Shown: piece by piece, positions 12,386 to 24,258 of the stretch
Position numbering within the stretch: the first letter of the stretch is position 1
How the letters are laid out: every line of letters begins with the position of its first letter
Source: Voacanga thouarsii
Taxonomy: Eukaryota > Streptophyta > Magnoliopsida > Gentianales > Apocynaceae
Length of the DNA stretch: 64,000 nucleotides
Direction: 5' to 3'
NCBI GenBank assembly: GCA_026120185.1
Contig: JANUWF010000002.1
Location: 124,001-188,000, forward strand
Program-made: the position numbers and the translations under genes
The notes under the pieces: generated by a model
Told to the model about the DNA's origin: nothing
The model's database searches: none
What the model saw: only the letters and a program-made list of their open reading frames with translations

Positions 12386-14906
12386 AAATCTTTTTCTTTA
12401 TTTTCCTTAATTTCTTTTCTTTTCCCTAATTTTCCTATGCCTTGGCCGAAATTCTCCTAGAGTTGCTGTCATCTTGAAGTCCAACTCCTAAAATCTAGGA
12501 GTGTGAATTATCTTGGATTTTTTTTATAAAAGAATTGAAAACAAATTAAATTCTTATTTTTTTTTAATATCCTATCTTAATATTTAAAAGAATTTTAAAT
12601 ATTTCAAATCTGGTTTTTTTTAAAAGCTATTATCTAAGTAACTTATTAGGAAATAAAATATATAAATACATATCTTGTTTTCATTATAATGGCCGCCACC
12701 TTTATAGGAGATAAGTCTCCATATTTTGATTTTCTTCTAGGGGTTTTAAAAAAGAAAATAAAAGGATAATTATTGTTTTTTTTAATTCAACCTTTATCTC
12801 TTGGATTTATGGATTTTCAAAATTAAAGGGAGGGATAAAGGAAAATTTTACATTCAGGAAAACCATATTTTTTATCTTGTAAAAATAATTATCCTTTAGT
12901 TATTTAAATTTATTCAAAATAATTTAGGGAGTTAATTAAATTATTTCTTGATCAATTACTTATTTTCTTCACTTGATTTTTCTGGAAAAATCATTAGCTT
13001 GGCCACGGCTTTAGGAGCTAATTAAGCTGAACTCAAACTCTTCAAAACCTGGGATGAGTTTATCCAAGATAACCTTAACCAATTAGAACTTTTATTTGGC
13101 CAAAAACACCAAATTTTCCCCTTCTTTTCCTCCAAATTTATGGCCACAATACACTCATATAGGCACGAAATTTCCAGCTTCAGTTAACTCTCAAACTCTT
13201 TCTTGTTGTTGAGCAAAAGCACAACGCGCACAAAATTCTTTTTGCTTCTCTCAATCTCGCTACAACAAGACCGAAACCAGCCTCTATTCTTCTCCCTTTT
13301 CTCTCTGTTTTCGGCCTCTTTAGTACCAAAACACAGCCATCAACATATTCAAAACATTGGCCAATTTCAATTAACTAGGAAAAACCCAAAGCTGCCCAAC
13401 CTTGTTCTTGTGTTCGAGAGTTAATAGCAAGGTAGAACTCCTTTAAACAACCAAAAACCTAAACCCAACCTTTTCTCTTCATCAAACCAGCAAAATATTC
13501 ACTCCCTAAACCTCTTAAACTCATGAAAATAAGTAGCCTTCTACTTTTCTCAAAGTATCGGCTAGTACCTTCCAAGACCAAGCCAAAACTAAAATCAACA
13601 CTCAAGGTAAATAATCTCTAATCCATCTATCAATCTTTCATCATTCTTTATTTTCTTTTCCCTCCTTAATCACATCTAAAAGGGATTGATTTCTCCCTTT
13701 TCCTGGTGAATCTCAGACAAGAAGATCTAGGCGAGCCAACTACTTCTCCGTCTCAATTGAACTTAAACTGATCACCAAAGAGTCGTCTTGCTTCTCGAGT
13801 CTATTTTGCTAAGAGGTATTTGAGAAATTTTCTTTTCTAGCTTAAATGGATTTTATCTTTATAGTATTGATATAAGAATAATGAATGGAGTCTAGCATGA
13901 AAAGCATGAATGGATTAGATTGTTAAATATAATGGTGCGAGAGTTAGCCAAAGCATGTATGATAGGATATTGTTATATCTTGTCATGATGAATCTGGATC
14001 TATGCTATGTTGGCCAAGATGGGACCTTTTACTTTCAATTGGGCTTATTATGATGGTTTAATGATGATTGAACATATGAGTTGTCATATTGTGGTTTGAT
14101 TTGGGTGAATGCTTGTTTTATAATAATAGTATGACAAAGGGAAATTATGAATGTAATATGATAAGTTAATCAATTTAGATGACATGAAATGATAGTGGCT
14201 AGGCAATATGTAGTTTGGTTTCTGATTGTGGAATCATTGATTCTAGATAAGGAAGGAGTTGAAGTGAGGGCAATCAATTGATTGTTAGTTTAGCTATTTA
14301 AATTATCCAAGTAAGTTCCTGTGTAACTGTTTTGATAAATATTACATGTTTGCAAGTATTTTTGTACAATGATATTTGAAATGGTGTCAATATGATGATT
14401 GACTCATTGGTTGAATATGATGAATTGTACGATGATGTTTTGATACTTGGTCTGGGAATATGGATATTTTACTTTCTAAATGAGTTTGTCAAATCTCAAC
14501 CCTTTTTAAACTGAAATGACTTCTTTTTTTATTGCTAAATGTCTTGGAAATCTTATTATAAAAAGTCACATTTTGCAAAGTCAAGATAACCAATGAATAT
14601 AAAAGCAAGGGAAATGATTTTGCCCCTAAATGGGGAGCGTTGAGTACTCAGCGGGGATAGGCTAGTGGTACTAGTCTTAAAGAGTTAGAGTGAGTCTTCT
14701 AGCAGAAGGCCACCTCCAGAAGATGAACTCAACTTAAAGAGGCGACAGTACTATTTAGTCAGGCAGTCCGAGTTAGCATGTTGGTTCATATGGACTTTAC
14801 CTATCTGGGTTGGACAACTGATATGTTAAATGTAGAGATGGAGGAGTATCTCACCTTAGTGGGAAGATCCCCCACTGCCCATTGTTGAAAGGTTACATTG
14901 GGACAC

Positions 14907-14928
14907 TATCATGGTGGTAACCATGATA
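14907..14928 (+). other. LTR palindrome, GGTA-type hairpin (copy in GyA)
   Basis: Arms TATCATGGT and ACCATGATA around GGTA, a perfect 9-bp stem lying about 490 bp before the LTR end. Confidence 0.75.
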
Positions 14929-15419
14929 TGGATTATGATACTATTATATGAATCATTGCTAATCCCTACTTAACGAACTTATGATTATGATGAGATGATG
15001 ATTTATTGAGAACTGTTTTTGGATATGATGAGCTGTGCTCCTTTGAATGACAGTGTAGTTATGAAAATTGACTTGCAAACATATTTTGTGGTTTTGATAA
15101 ACCTGCATGCACGAAATGTTTATATGTGACTTTCGCACACACGGGACTTACGAAGATGCCAATCTCACATTATTCTATATCATAATTTCAAGGAAGTGCT
15201 TTTACTGAGCAGGTCAAAGAAATAAGAGATGATCTTTCATTTATTTTATTTTAATTTGTATTGTTTTCAAGAGATAATTGTTAGTTTTAAATTCTCAAAC
15301 TTCTATAAGTTTTACCTTTGGTTGTAATAAGATTACCGCATTATTTTATTTAGTCATTTTCCTTTGAATGGGGTGACATCCCGCCTTATTTGGGTACATA
15401 GGTAGTGGGGTGTTACAAG

Positions 15420-15430
15420 TGGTATCAGAG
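15420..15430 (+). other. GyA primer-binding site (tRNA-iMet type)
   Basis: TGGTATCAGAG starts two bases after the LTR end. This is the usual complement to the 3' end of initiator methionine tRNA in plant LTR elements. Confidence 0.9.
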
Positions 15431-15554
15431 ATTAGGTTTAGGCAAATGAATTTATTGAGTAGTACCTAAACCCTAGGAATTGAGATTCATTGAATGGTAC
15501 TTGAATACTAAGAATTGAGATTTAGTTCTGACTTATATATGTTTCTTTTATAAG

Positions 15555-15622
15555 ATGACTAAAAGATCCGCAGCTGTAACCAGAGACTGGCCTTTTATGT
15601 ATGGTCCCGCGAGTGGTAAAGC
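15555..15622 (+). pseudogene. GyA leader ORF, 5' fragment interrupted by CoA
   Basis: An ATG at 15555 opens an uninterrupted frame up to the CoA insertion point. The reading frame resumes in phase at 29621, after the second target-site copy. The encoded sequence is not a recognisable Gag. See 29621-29798 for the continuation. Confidence 0.5.
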
Positions 15623-17526
15623 TATTGGAATATATGCCCTCTAGACTAGTTTATCTAATGTAATTATCGAATTTATTAATAAAAGAATTGATTCTCAAAA
15701 TTTGTTTGTCAATTTACATTTTATTTGTGCACGATTTTCATTTAGAAATAACCCATTTTGTTTAAGTAAGTGATCCATGTGAATGGTGGTCTTTCACAGT
15801 AAGGTATGGATCACGGATTACTTAACACATAAATGTTTGTTCTTAACCGATTGATGAGAATGGGAATCTTATCATGTATAGGTTATTGTGTTATGAATTT
15901 CAAATGAGGAATGGCTACCTTTAGCCAGTGAGTAGTCCACTCACTTCATAGCATAAGCGTATTTCGAATACATAGAACAGGATCTGTAATAGTGGTTTCT
16001 AAAAGTACTATTTAAAAGAAACCTAAACTATTACTGCTATAGCGTAGACTAATACTCTACCGCTTGAGTATGAGTTGGTAGTCTGACGAAGCTAGAAGCA
16101 TATACTTTGATATACTGTAGTTGAGGTTCTTTCGTATAACTAATATACTTGTATATTGGGTATATGTGACTAGTTAGTTAAAACAGACTTGTACAAGAAA
16201 GCTTCTACGTTATATCGCCCCTTGTGACTGTTCAAATTATATAATTATCCAAGGCCCTGGGGACACATGACTTGGATGTTTACTTTAGGGTAGCTCCCTT
16301 GAAAAATAAAAACATTCCAAGAGTCATGGATCATTGGACTAGAGGTCTAAGGATGGTAGATGCCTATTAGAGAGGTGTTAGTACACTCTTCCTCTAATTG
16401 CACAGTGATGCGTAGAGGGGTATTTTAATCATTACATCTATAGGTCGAAGACTTTGCTAACGCAGCATTGTCCTTGGGGTCAATATTTCCTTATGATGAT
16501 ATTAGGAAATATTTAAAATGCAAAATATTATTTATATAGTAGGGGTATTTTGATCATTTTAGTAGCCAAGACGATGTGTCTTTTGGTCCCCAAAATAGCC
16601 CTTAAGTCATGAAAGATTTTGGTTAAGGAATTAGTCTTGATATTTATGGATTTTATTTTATTAGTCTAATTTATTATTGGACTAGAATAAAATAAAAGGT
16701 CTGAGGGAGAATATTTATTTTATCTAGTTTAATTGGTTAATTAATTATTCAGGGCCGAAGGCCCAGATTAAATAATTAAAAAATTAATCTGGATATAAAC
16801 TAGATAAAAGGTATAAAATTTTATATTGATCTATTTGGGCTTGTTAATTATTTTTTGGGCGGTTTAATGTAGCCCAGAAAATAAATAATTGAGATTTATT
16901 ATTTATAGGTGTTCAAGCCCAAGAATAAATATTTTTATCTGGGCCAATGAATAAAACCTTGGTAAAATAAAATTAAAAATAATTAATTAATTAATTATTA
17001 ATTTCATTAATTAAATAAATAAAATAAAAAAATAAAAAACAACACGAGATGGAACCCATATTGTTTCGCGTGTAGGATAACAGAAAACATGGATGCTTTC
17101 TGTTTGCAAGCAAATGTCTTCTCTCTCGGGGATGGATTCAAATGGATGAAAAAGGAATTGAAGTGGGGCTGAAGGTTTTGCACTTTTGTGAGCTTTCATT
17201 GACAGAAGAAATGCAAAGAAAAAAATAGCTCTCTGTAGTTCATTTTTATTCATAGAAAACAAACCCATTTCGACCAAGCCTTCAAGGCTTATCAAAACCC
17301 AATCTTTAAACCTTCACCGGCTGTGCTATGGGCACCATTTCAAAAGATTGAAAGCTTCACATGGATGAGACGCAGTAGATATTTGCAGGGACATGATCCA
17401 ATAGCCTCAAGTATCCTTATACAGACATCTACACCAATGCGAAGAGGGCCATTTAATCACAAAGATAAATTTTTTATTTTCCTAACATGCTTTCATTTTG
17501 ATGATTTTTGCCATTTTAAGCCTTCA
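15623..17526 (+). mobile_element. CoA 5' LTR
   Basis: Starts TATTGGAATATATGCCC (a mutated TGTTGG start) and ends TTTTAAGCCTTCA. It pairs with 27744-29615. The first two thirds match the U3 of the CoB LTRs; the last 450-550 bp do not. Confidence 0.85.
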
Positions 17527-17528
17527 AT

Positions 17529-17541
17529 TGGTATCATAGCC
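17529..17541 (+). other. CoA primer-binding site
   Basis: TGGTATCATAGCC, one base away from the usual TGGTATCAGAGCC, starting two bases after the LTR. Confidence 0.8.
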
Positions 17542-19272
17542 ATGGTTTGGCAAATATAGGAAGCATGTTAGGCTTAACTAAAATAAGAAAATATTTATTT
17601 TAGTTGAAATATGTGATCCTTCGTTTTTACTGGTATGGATAGTTTCACTGTAAGCTTCGAGAGTGGAAGCATAGGAACAACGTATTTTACTTTCTTTCAT
17701 AGATATCGTGTAAGCCCAGTGTTTTTAAGGGCATAGGCGGTTGTTTGGATGAGTTTTGATTGAAAATTGAGGAAAAAATCGAAACCAGTACGCAGAAGAA
17801 ATTCTGGAGAAGAAGGTACTGTGTAATCCAGCCGAGCCGAGTCGAGCCGTTAAAGCCAAGCTGCCATTGAATGTCAGAGGAGCCATGAGCCGCAGCTCTA
17901 AGCCATGCTTGGCTACTTACCCACAAGGAATGCTTCCTCGCTGAAGCCTTCTGCGAGGAATTTCTCTTGCAAATTGCAATTTCAATTTGCAATGCGCGGC
18001 CAACAATTTAGACCGCACAGCTAGGCAGCCGCGGCATGGGGCAGCCAGGGTCCACCCGCCCGGATCCAGCCCATTGGTTTTCCCATAAGTCATGATCCAG
18101 TGTGGCGGGTGCACTGGACCTGACCCGAATAAAAAATATATATAGTTTTTGGTCCCATACCACACCATTAATATTCTTTGAATATTTTGCATAAAAAATA
18201 ATAGTAAAGAAAATTTTAGGATTAAACAAGACCATTAATTAATTAATGTGTTTAATTATATTATTTAGACTCGTAGGTTAAAAGAATAGAAAAGCATGAA
18301 AACGTTTACAATTTTCTAGCATTCTTATTTCGTTTTGTACCCTATATGCGCGTTTTCTCAAAGACCAAAGTCTTTAAGAATTTTGACAAAGAAAAATATT
18401 TTTCTTAAATCAAATGGTTAATTTTAATCCGAAAAAAATTAATTCTTGGATATTTTCTCAAAGGATTTTATCCTCGACATAGAACATATATTAGATTTAG
18501 ATATTTTTGTGAATTAAAATAGAAAATCATTTTGATTGAATTTTAACAAGAAATTTTATTTTTGTCAAAATTAATCTAGAGATCAAAATATCTCGAAATT
18601 TTTATTGAAAATTTTTGAAATTATTAAGTTTATTAACTTAAATAAAATTAATCCATGGAAAAAATTCTCAAAGGGTATAAACCTTGATATAGAAATTTTT
18701 ATGGGTTTAGATATTTTATTTTGAGTTAAAAGAAAACTTAATTGAAGTTTTCAAAATATATTTTTTAAGAAAACCCCTTATTTTAAAGTACTAAGTGGGA
18801 GAGGGGTTCCAACGGCCCCACAACTTCCATCACAATCCTCATTAGAGATCGTGGGTCCCCTCGTGTCATCCTAGGATTGAACCCGTATAGGATGGAGATA
18901 CCACAAGGATTTAGAACTAATAGATGGATGTAATTAATAACCCGGAACAAGTGCTATGATCGGCCAGCCCATGTTGGAGGTTATAGTGCGAGGAATGTCC
19001 ATAGGAAATGAGAACAAACGGTCATCTCACGATGGAGTTATCTTCTAGATCATTACGTAGAAGGGAAATTAATTTGTGGTGGTAAATACACTTAGCTTAG
19101 AAAACTATTAATCTTCCCAAGAAGCTATGTCAGTTTTTCTAAGAGCCAAATTAATCATATTAAAGATAATAGTGATAGGGTTAACTATTATTGGATTTAA
19201 TATGAGGATAAAGTCACAAATTATTTTGATTTTCAAAAATTGAATTTTCTTTTATTTTTTTATTTTTCAGAA
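17542..19272 (+). other. CoA 5' leader between PBS and gag, with GC-rich island
   Basis: About 1.7 kb without a supported gene. It has a GC-rich island around 17820-18120 (GAGCCGAGTCGAGCCG, CCCGCCCGGATCC) and ends TTTTTTATTTTTCAGAA directly before the gag ATG, a good 3' splice-site shape. The CoB leader has the same layout. The region 18780-19060 (CTAAGTGGGAGAGGGG onward) also matches CoB. Confidence 0.7.
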
Positions 19273-19851
19273 ATGGTTGGTGGAGGTTCTTTCAGTCATT
19301 TGGTCATTATTCTCCTTGAGAATAAGCTAATGGATCTAAATTATATGGACTGAAGAAGGAACTTGGACATAATACTCACTACTAAGGAGTATAAGTATGT
19401 CCTCTTTGAAACCTACCCTGTTATCGAGGAGGGTTCCACATCGGAAGAGCGTGAGGCTGAAAAAACATGGAAGAAGGTCAACAAAATGGCTTGATGCTAC
19501 ATGTTAGCCTCCATGTCTAATGTGTTCCAGTCAAAACATGAGCACATGGCCACTGCATATGACATTAGCCAATTATTAGCCATGATTGGCGATAAGAGAC
19601 GGCCCTCAAGGCGAGAAGCTCTTAGGATGATTATAAACACTAAGATGGCTGAAGGAGCATCAGTCAGGGAGTATATGCTCAAAAAGATTGCTGCTTTCAA
19701 GGAAGCGAAAATCTTAGGGAATGTTATTGACCTCGAGAGCCAAGTGGACAGGTTTCTTGAATCTCTGTCTGGCTCTTTTACTCAAATCAATTTGAACTAT
19801 AACATGAACAAATTAAACATGACTTTAACTAAGTTAATAAAAGAGCTCTAG
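19273..19851 (+). pseudogene. gag: CoA gag (Copia nucleocapsid precursor), with stops
   Basis: The frame starting at ATG 19273 matches CoB gag (minus 41164-40562) throughout. Stops are TGA at 19351 (where CoB has Trp) and TGA at 19492 (where CoB has Arg), then an open stretch to TAG at 19849. This is a Copia-type gag: it would have formed the virus-like particle. It is non-functional as written. Confidence 0.8.
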
Positions 19852-20240
19852 GTGGCGGAGAAAGTCATGAAGCCACAGTCCAAGTCTATGATTGCTAGGA
19901 CTTTTTCTTCTAGAACTGGGCCTAAGCCCAGGAAGTTCAAGAAGAAGAAGGGAAACATACAAGCCTAGCCTAAGAACCAACCCAACAAGCCCAAAGGCAA
20001 ATGCTTCAAATGCGGGCAGAAGGGACACTGGAAAAAGGAGTATCCAGAACTCCAGGACAAGAAGAACCCTACAGGTATTGTTCTCTATCTAGAGTCTATT
20101 TCAATGGTTGGATCAACTTCCACTTGCATTGTTAATTCTGGTACCACAAATCATATTTGTAACTCCTTGTAGAGGTTTAGAAAGATAAGAAGACTCAAAA
20201 GGGCGAGCATAGACTACAAGTAGGAAATAGAGCACGAGTA
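19852..20240 (+). pseudogene. CoA zinc knuckle and protease remnant
   Basis: A CCHC-type knuckle near 20001-20043 reads C-F-K-C-G-Q-K-G-H-W-K-K-E-Y: the last Cys is Tyr, exactly as in CoB. The protease motif is NSGT at about 20133-20144, where CoB has DSGA, so the catalytic Asp is lost. A TAG follows ICNSL at about 20170; CoB has the same TAG. Confidence 0.7.
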
Positions 20241-21170
20241 TGAGCCCTTGCAGTAGGAGAGTTGGATCTTATTTTTTATTGTAATAATGTAGTTGTATTA
20301 AAGGATATTTTATATGTACCCGGTTTTAGACAGAATTTGATTTTAGTTGCAAAACTAATAAATCATGGATATTCTGTTTCTTCTATTTTGGTATTACTAT
20401 CAGTAGAAATGGAGAAGTTTTATATACAGGGCACATGCATGGAAACTTATTTTTTTTTAAATCCTACAAACAATCAAATAAATAATATTCAATCTGAACC
20501 TTTAAGTAAGAAGAGAAAGACCAATGTCAATGACTCATATCTTTAGCATCTAAGGTTGGGTCATATTAACTCAACCAGGATTCAAAGGTTAATCATGATG
20601 GGCCATTGGGGTCATTAAGATTGGAAAGTTGGCCTCAGTGTGAATCCTGCCTTACGGGAAAAATGACCAAAAGGTCGTTCACCCAAAAGACTGATAGAGC
20701 CAAGGACGTATTGGGTTTTATTCATACTAATGTGTGTGGTCCTTTGTCTACTTAAGCTAGATGGGGTTTTAAGTACTTCATTACTTTCACGGATGATTGT
20801 GCAAGGTTTGGTTATGTCTACCTGATGAGGTACAAGTCTGACTCTTTTGACAAGTTTAAAGAGTTTAAGGCTAAAGTGGAGCGTCAAACAAGTAAACTGA
20901 TCAAAACCTTACGATCGGATCGTGGTGGAGAATACCTCCTCGGTGAATTTAAGGATTACATGGTACATTATAGAATAGTATCCCAACTCTCTACGTTAGG
21001 TACACCCCAGCAGAATGGAGTAGCTGAGAGAAGGAACAGGACATTAACGGAAATGGTCCGAAGCATAATATCTCATGCTACTCTTCCGATCTCTTTTTGG
21101 CGATATGCCTTGGAAACAACGGCATACATTCTAAAGTTGGTGCCTTCTAAGTAAGTACCTAGGACACCCT
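20241..21170 (+). pseudogene. CoA GAG-pre-integrase and integrase core remnant
   Basis: Matches CoB integrase: the HHCC region (LRLGHINSTRIQ, CESCLTGKMTKRSF), then the core with FITFTDDCARFGYVYLM, RSDRGGEYLLGEFKDYMVH and TPQQNGVAERRNRTLTEMV, which holds the catalytic Glu. Several stops occur, for example TAG at about 20545 for a Trp. The TPQQNG site that is a stop in CoB is open here. Confidence 0.75.
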
Positions 21171-22236
21171 ATGAGATGTGAACTAGGCATAAGCCAAGTC
21201 TAAATCATCTCAGAATATGGGACTGACTAACTTATGTACTGATCAAGGGAGATAAGCTAGAACCAATATCAGAATTATGCTACTTTGTTGAGTATCCAAA
21301 AGGGACAAAAGTAGGTTACTTTTATCATCCCAAGGAGCAGAAAGTACTGGTAAGTACTAATGCTAGATATTTAGAGGTTGATCAAAGTACTTCCACTAAA
21401 GGTTTAATAAAGTTGGAACTTGAAGAGAAGTTATCTTTGGAAACAACTTCTTTAGACCCGATTATGGAACAAGAAGAGGCACAACCTCAAGAACCTATAC
21501 AAACGGAGCTTCATCGTAGTAAGAGGATATCAAGAGTTCTAGAAAGATGGATAGGAGAGGCTTTCGAGCTAGTCTCTGACCATCAAGAACAAGATCCCAC
21601 TAGATATGAAGAAGCTATTGCAGATGCCGATGCAGATCTATGGCATGAAGTAATGAAAGTTGAGATTGAGTCTATGTACTTCAATCAGGTTTGGGATCTT
21701 GTAGCTTCACCTGAAGGGATAAAACCTATTAGGTGTAAATGGCTATATAAGAGGAAAAAGGGAGCAAATAGGAAGGTGGAAACCTTGAAAGCAAGGCTTG
21801 TGGCGAAAGGGTAAACTTAAAAAGAGGGAATCGATTATGAGGAAACCTTTTCCCTGGTAGCCATGCTTAAGTCCATTCGCATCCTCCTTGCCATTGCATG
21901 TCATTACGACTATGAGATATGATATATGGATGTCAAGACGGAATTTTGTAATGGCCATCTTAACGAAGACATCTATATGTCCCAACTAGAAGATTTTATT
22001 GCTAAAGGCCAAGAACATATGATTTGCAAGCTTAAGAAGTCCATTTATAAACTTAAGCAGGCATCTATAATATGGAATATTCATTTCGATGAGATTATAA
22101 AGTCTTACGATTTCATTCAAAACGAGGATGAACCATACATGTACAGGAAATTGGAAGGCATAAATGTGATTTTTCTTGACCTATATGTGGATAACATTCT
22201 ACTCATTGGGAATGATGTAGGGACATTGTCATCTAC
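21171..22236 (+). pseudogene. CoA integrase C-terminal linker and RT 5' half
   Basis: Contains the VKTEFCNGHLNEDIYMSQ region and, near the end, YVDNILLIGND, where the usual RT catalytic motif is YVDD. The last Asp is Asn here but normal in CoB. The frame has TAA near 21812 and TGA near 21919. RT is cut at 22236 by S2 and resumes at 26795. Confidence 0.8.
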
Positions 22237-22481
22237 TATGAAACCCCAATCAAAACTAACCTTAGAGTAAGGGGGTTGGGATGCATATCATATTTTATTT
22301 CATGTTTAAATATATTTTTATATGATTTTATGTGCATTGAATTTGTGTTTTATAGTCTAGGGGGCTTGATTATGATTATTGAGTGAGAAGGGCAAAATGG
22401 TAATTTTTACTTGAGGTGGAAAAAGGGAGATAGCTTGAGGATTGAATAGGAAAATATTTTTAGGGGGAAAATAAGAATAAG

Positions 22482-22549
22482 AGTTGTTGCGGTGTAGTGG
22501 TTAAAACTTTGGAATTAATTCTTGAGGTCTTGGGTTCAAATTTCATCAT
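22482..22549 (+). other. tRNA-like module in S2
   Basis: GCGGTGTAGTGGTTAAAAC (A-box-like) and TGGGTTCAAATTTC (B-box-like), about 245 bp from the LTR start. Confidence 0.6.
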
Positions 22550-24143
22550 AGGAGCTTTAGCTTAGTTAAATTTTATTTTTTCTTGGGAAGTATCATTTTC
22601 AGCCTTATGTGCTGGGAATAGGGTAGAGATGTTGTCCTAAGAGAGACATGATAGCAATATCCAAATGCTACTCCTTTGCTCTACACAAAATTCCTAAGGG
22701 GAATTCATTCCCTCTTGATCTTTAATTTTTCCTATTTCTCAACTCATTAATTTGATCAAATTGTTCTAGCCATTTTCTTTCCAAAAATTCTAGCAAGGTG
22801 CTGTGGCTTTGAAGGTTCAAAATGTCTTAGTAAAAGACATCTTATGGACCAAAGCAATGGAAGAGGGGGAAGGATTTCAAGTAATTAAATTCCTCTAGTG
22901 AACTTTCTAAAAATTCCCTCTAGCTAGGTTCATCTTCCTTCTTGGAATGAACTAAAATTTTCCAGCTTCTTGTGTCCTCAAGGTGTTGAAATTCTTAGCC
23001 ATTATTTCCTCCCAAATGCTGCCAGAAAATGCCCTTGTGGATCAACTTGCAACCTGAATTTTTCTGGCCATTTTCGGACTGCACAAAGGTGGTGCAAAAT
23101 CAAGAAAATTCCTGGGTAAATTCGCAGCTTTGGAGGTCCAAAACCAAGCTGTTTTCTTTCAGTTTTTGCTCAGCACCTTAGCCACATTTTTCCTCCCTAA
23201 AGAATGCTAGAAACCATCCTTGAAAGACCCCTGAAACCTCCTTCAAACTCTCTGCAAGCTGGCTGGAAAATGGCAGCCGAAAACTGCCCAGAAATTCCAG
23301 CCTTGCGAAAATTCTGTGCAGGAAAACTTTCTAGCTTTGTTTCCTAATTCATCCCTAGCCGAAACCTTAGCCTTCTTCTGCACAAACCATTCTTAAACCT
23401 CCATTAACTGAACTCCATTACCCTCCCCAAGCTTCTGCACGAAAATCCCATCATGGCTGCCTAAAAGATTTCCAAAAAAAATCTGCAATCATGCCTTGAT
23501 TTGGATACCAAAATTCCAGCCACCATGATTTAACAACTTTCCATAAAATATACCTCAAACAACCAGACCTTCCCTTCACTATTACACTCATTATTTTTTG
23601 CCACCCTTAGCCTCCCTCAACCAGCATTCATCTAGCCGAAACACTGCCCAACAATTCGGCCATGGCAGACTTCCAAAAGCTCTCCATTAATCAAAGATAT
23701 TCTTGAATATTAAGTTTCTAAATTTGCTTCCTAAAAATATTCTTCAAAGATTTCAACAACTAGCCTTTCATTTTCCCTTCCAAACCAGAAAATCATCTTC
23801 CGAAACCCTACAACCAATTCGGCCAGCCCTAATTCTCCAGAATTTCGGCAGTTGCAAATCAAAACCTCTCAATTCCCTTCAACCTTCAAGAACACATAGC
23901 ACACCAAGAACACCTACTTCTTCCTTTCACCTAATACCTCTCCCAATCACTTCAAACTACTGCTAAAAACTCCAGAATTCATCTACTTTTTGCCATGAGT
24001 CCATCCACACCATTCTTAACATCAAACTCCAAAATCCAACTTGCTAGTTTGGATAAAAAACCAGAAATTTTTGAGAAGGCTCAAGAACACCTTCAAGGTA
24101 GGATTGTTCTAACAACTCCATCTTCTCCAATCTTGATCTCTAA

Positions 24144-24146
<3 letters not shown>

Positions 24147-24188
<42 letters not shown>
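24147..24188. repeat. (AT)n microsatellite
   Basis: About 21 AT units inside S2. Confidence 0.95.
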
Positions 24189-24191
<3 letters not shown>

Positions 24192-24204
24192 TAAGCATGC
24201 TAAT

Positions 24205-24205
<1 letters not shown>

Positions 24206-24256
<51 letters not shown>
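24206..24256. repeat. (CT)n microsatellite
   Basis: About 25 CT units, 18 bp after the AT repeat in S2. The Ser/Leu- or Arg/Glu-repeat ORFs read across it are artefacts. Confidence 0.95.

Positions 24257-24258
<2 letters not shown>

Larger units (their letters stand above)
12058..15417 (+). mobile_element. GyA 5' LTR
   Basis: A 3360-bp LTR from TGTAATACCCCGTATT to GTAGTGGGGTGTTACA, followed two bases later by the tRNA-iMet PBS. It has the tRNA-like module (12312-12385), the GCGTTGAGTACTCAG box (14637-14651) and the hairpin (14907-14928). Compared with relatives it lacks the TTATAAAGACC plus GTCC/GGAC stem segment near its 3' end, a small deletion around 15360-15370. Confidence 0.85.
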
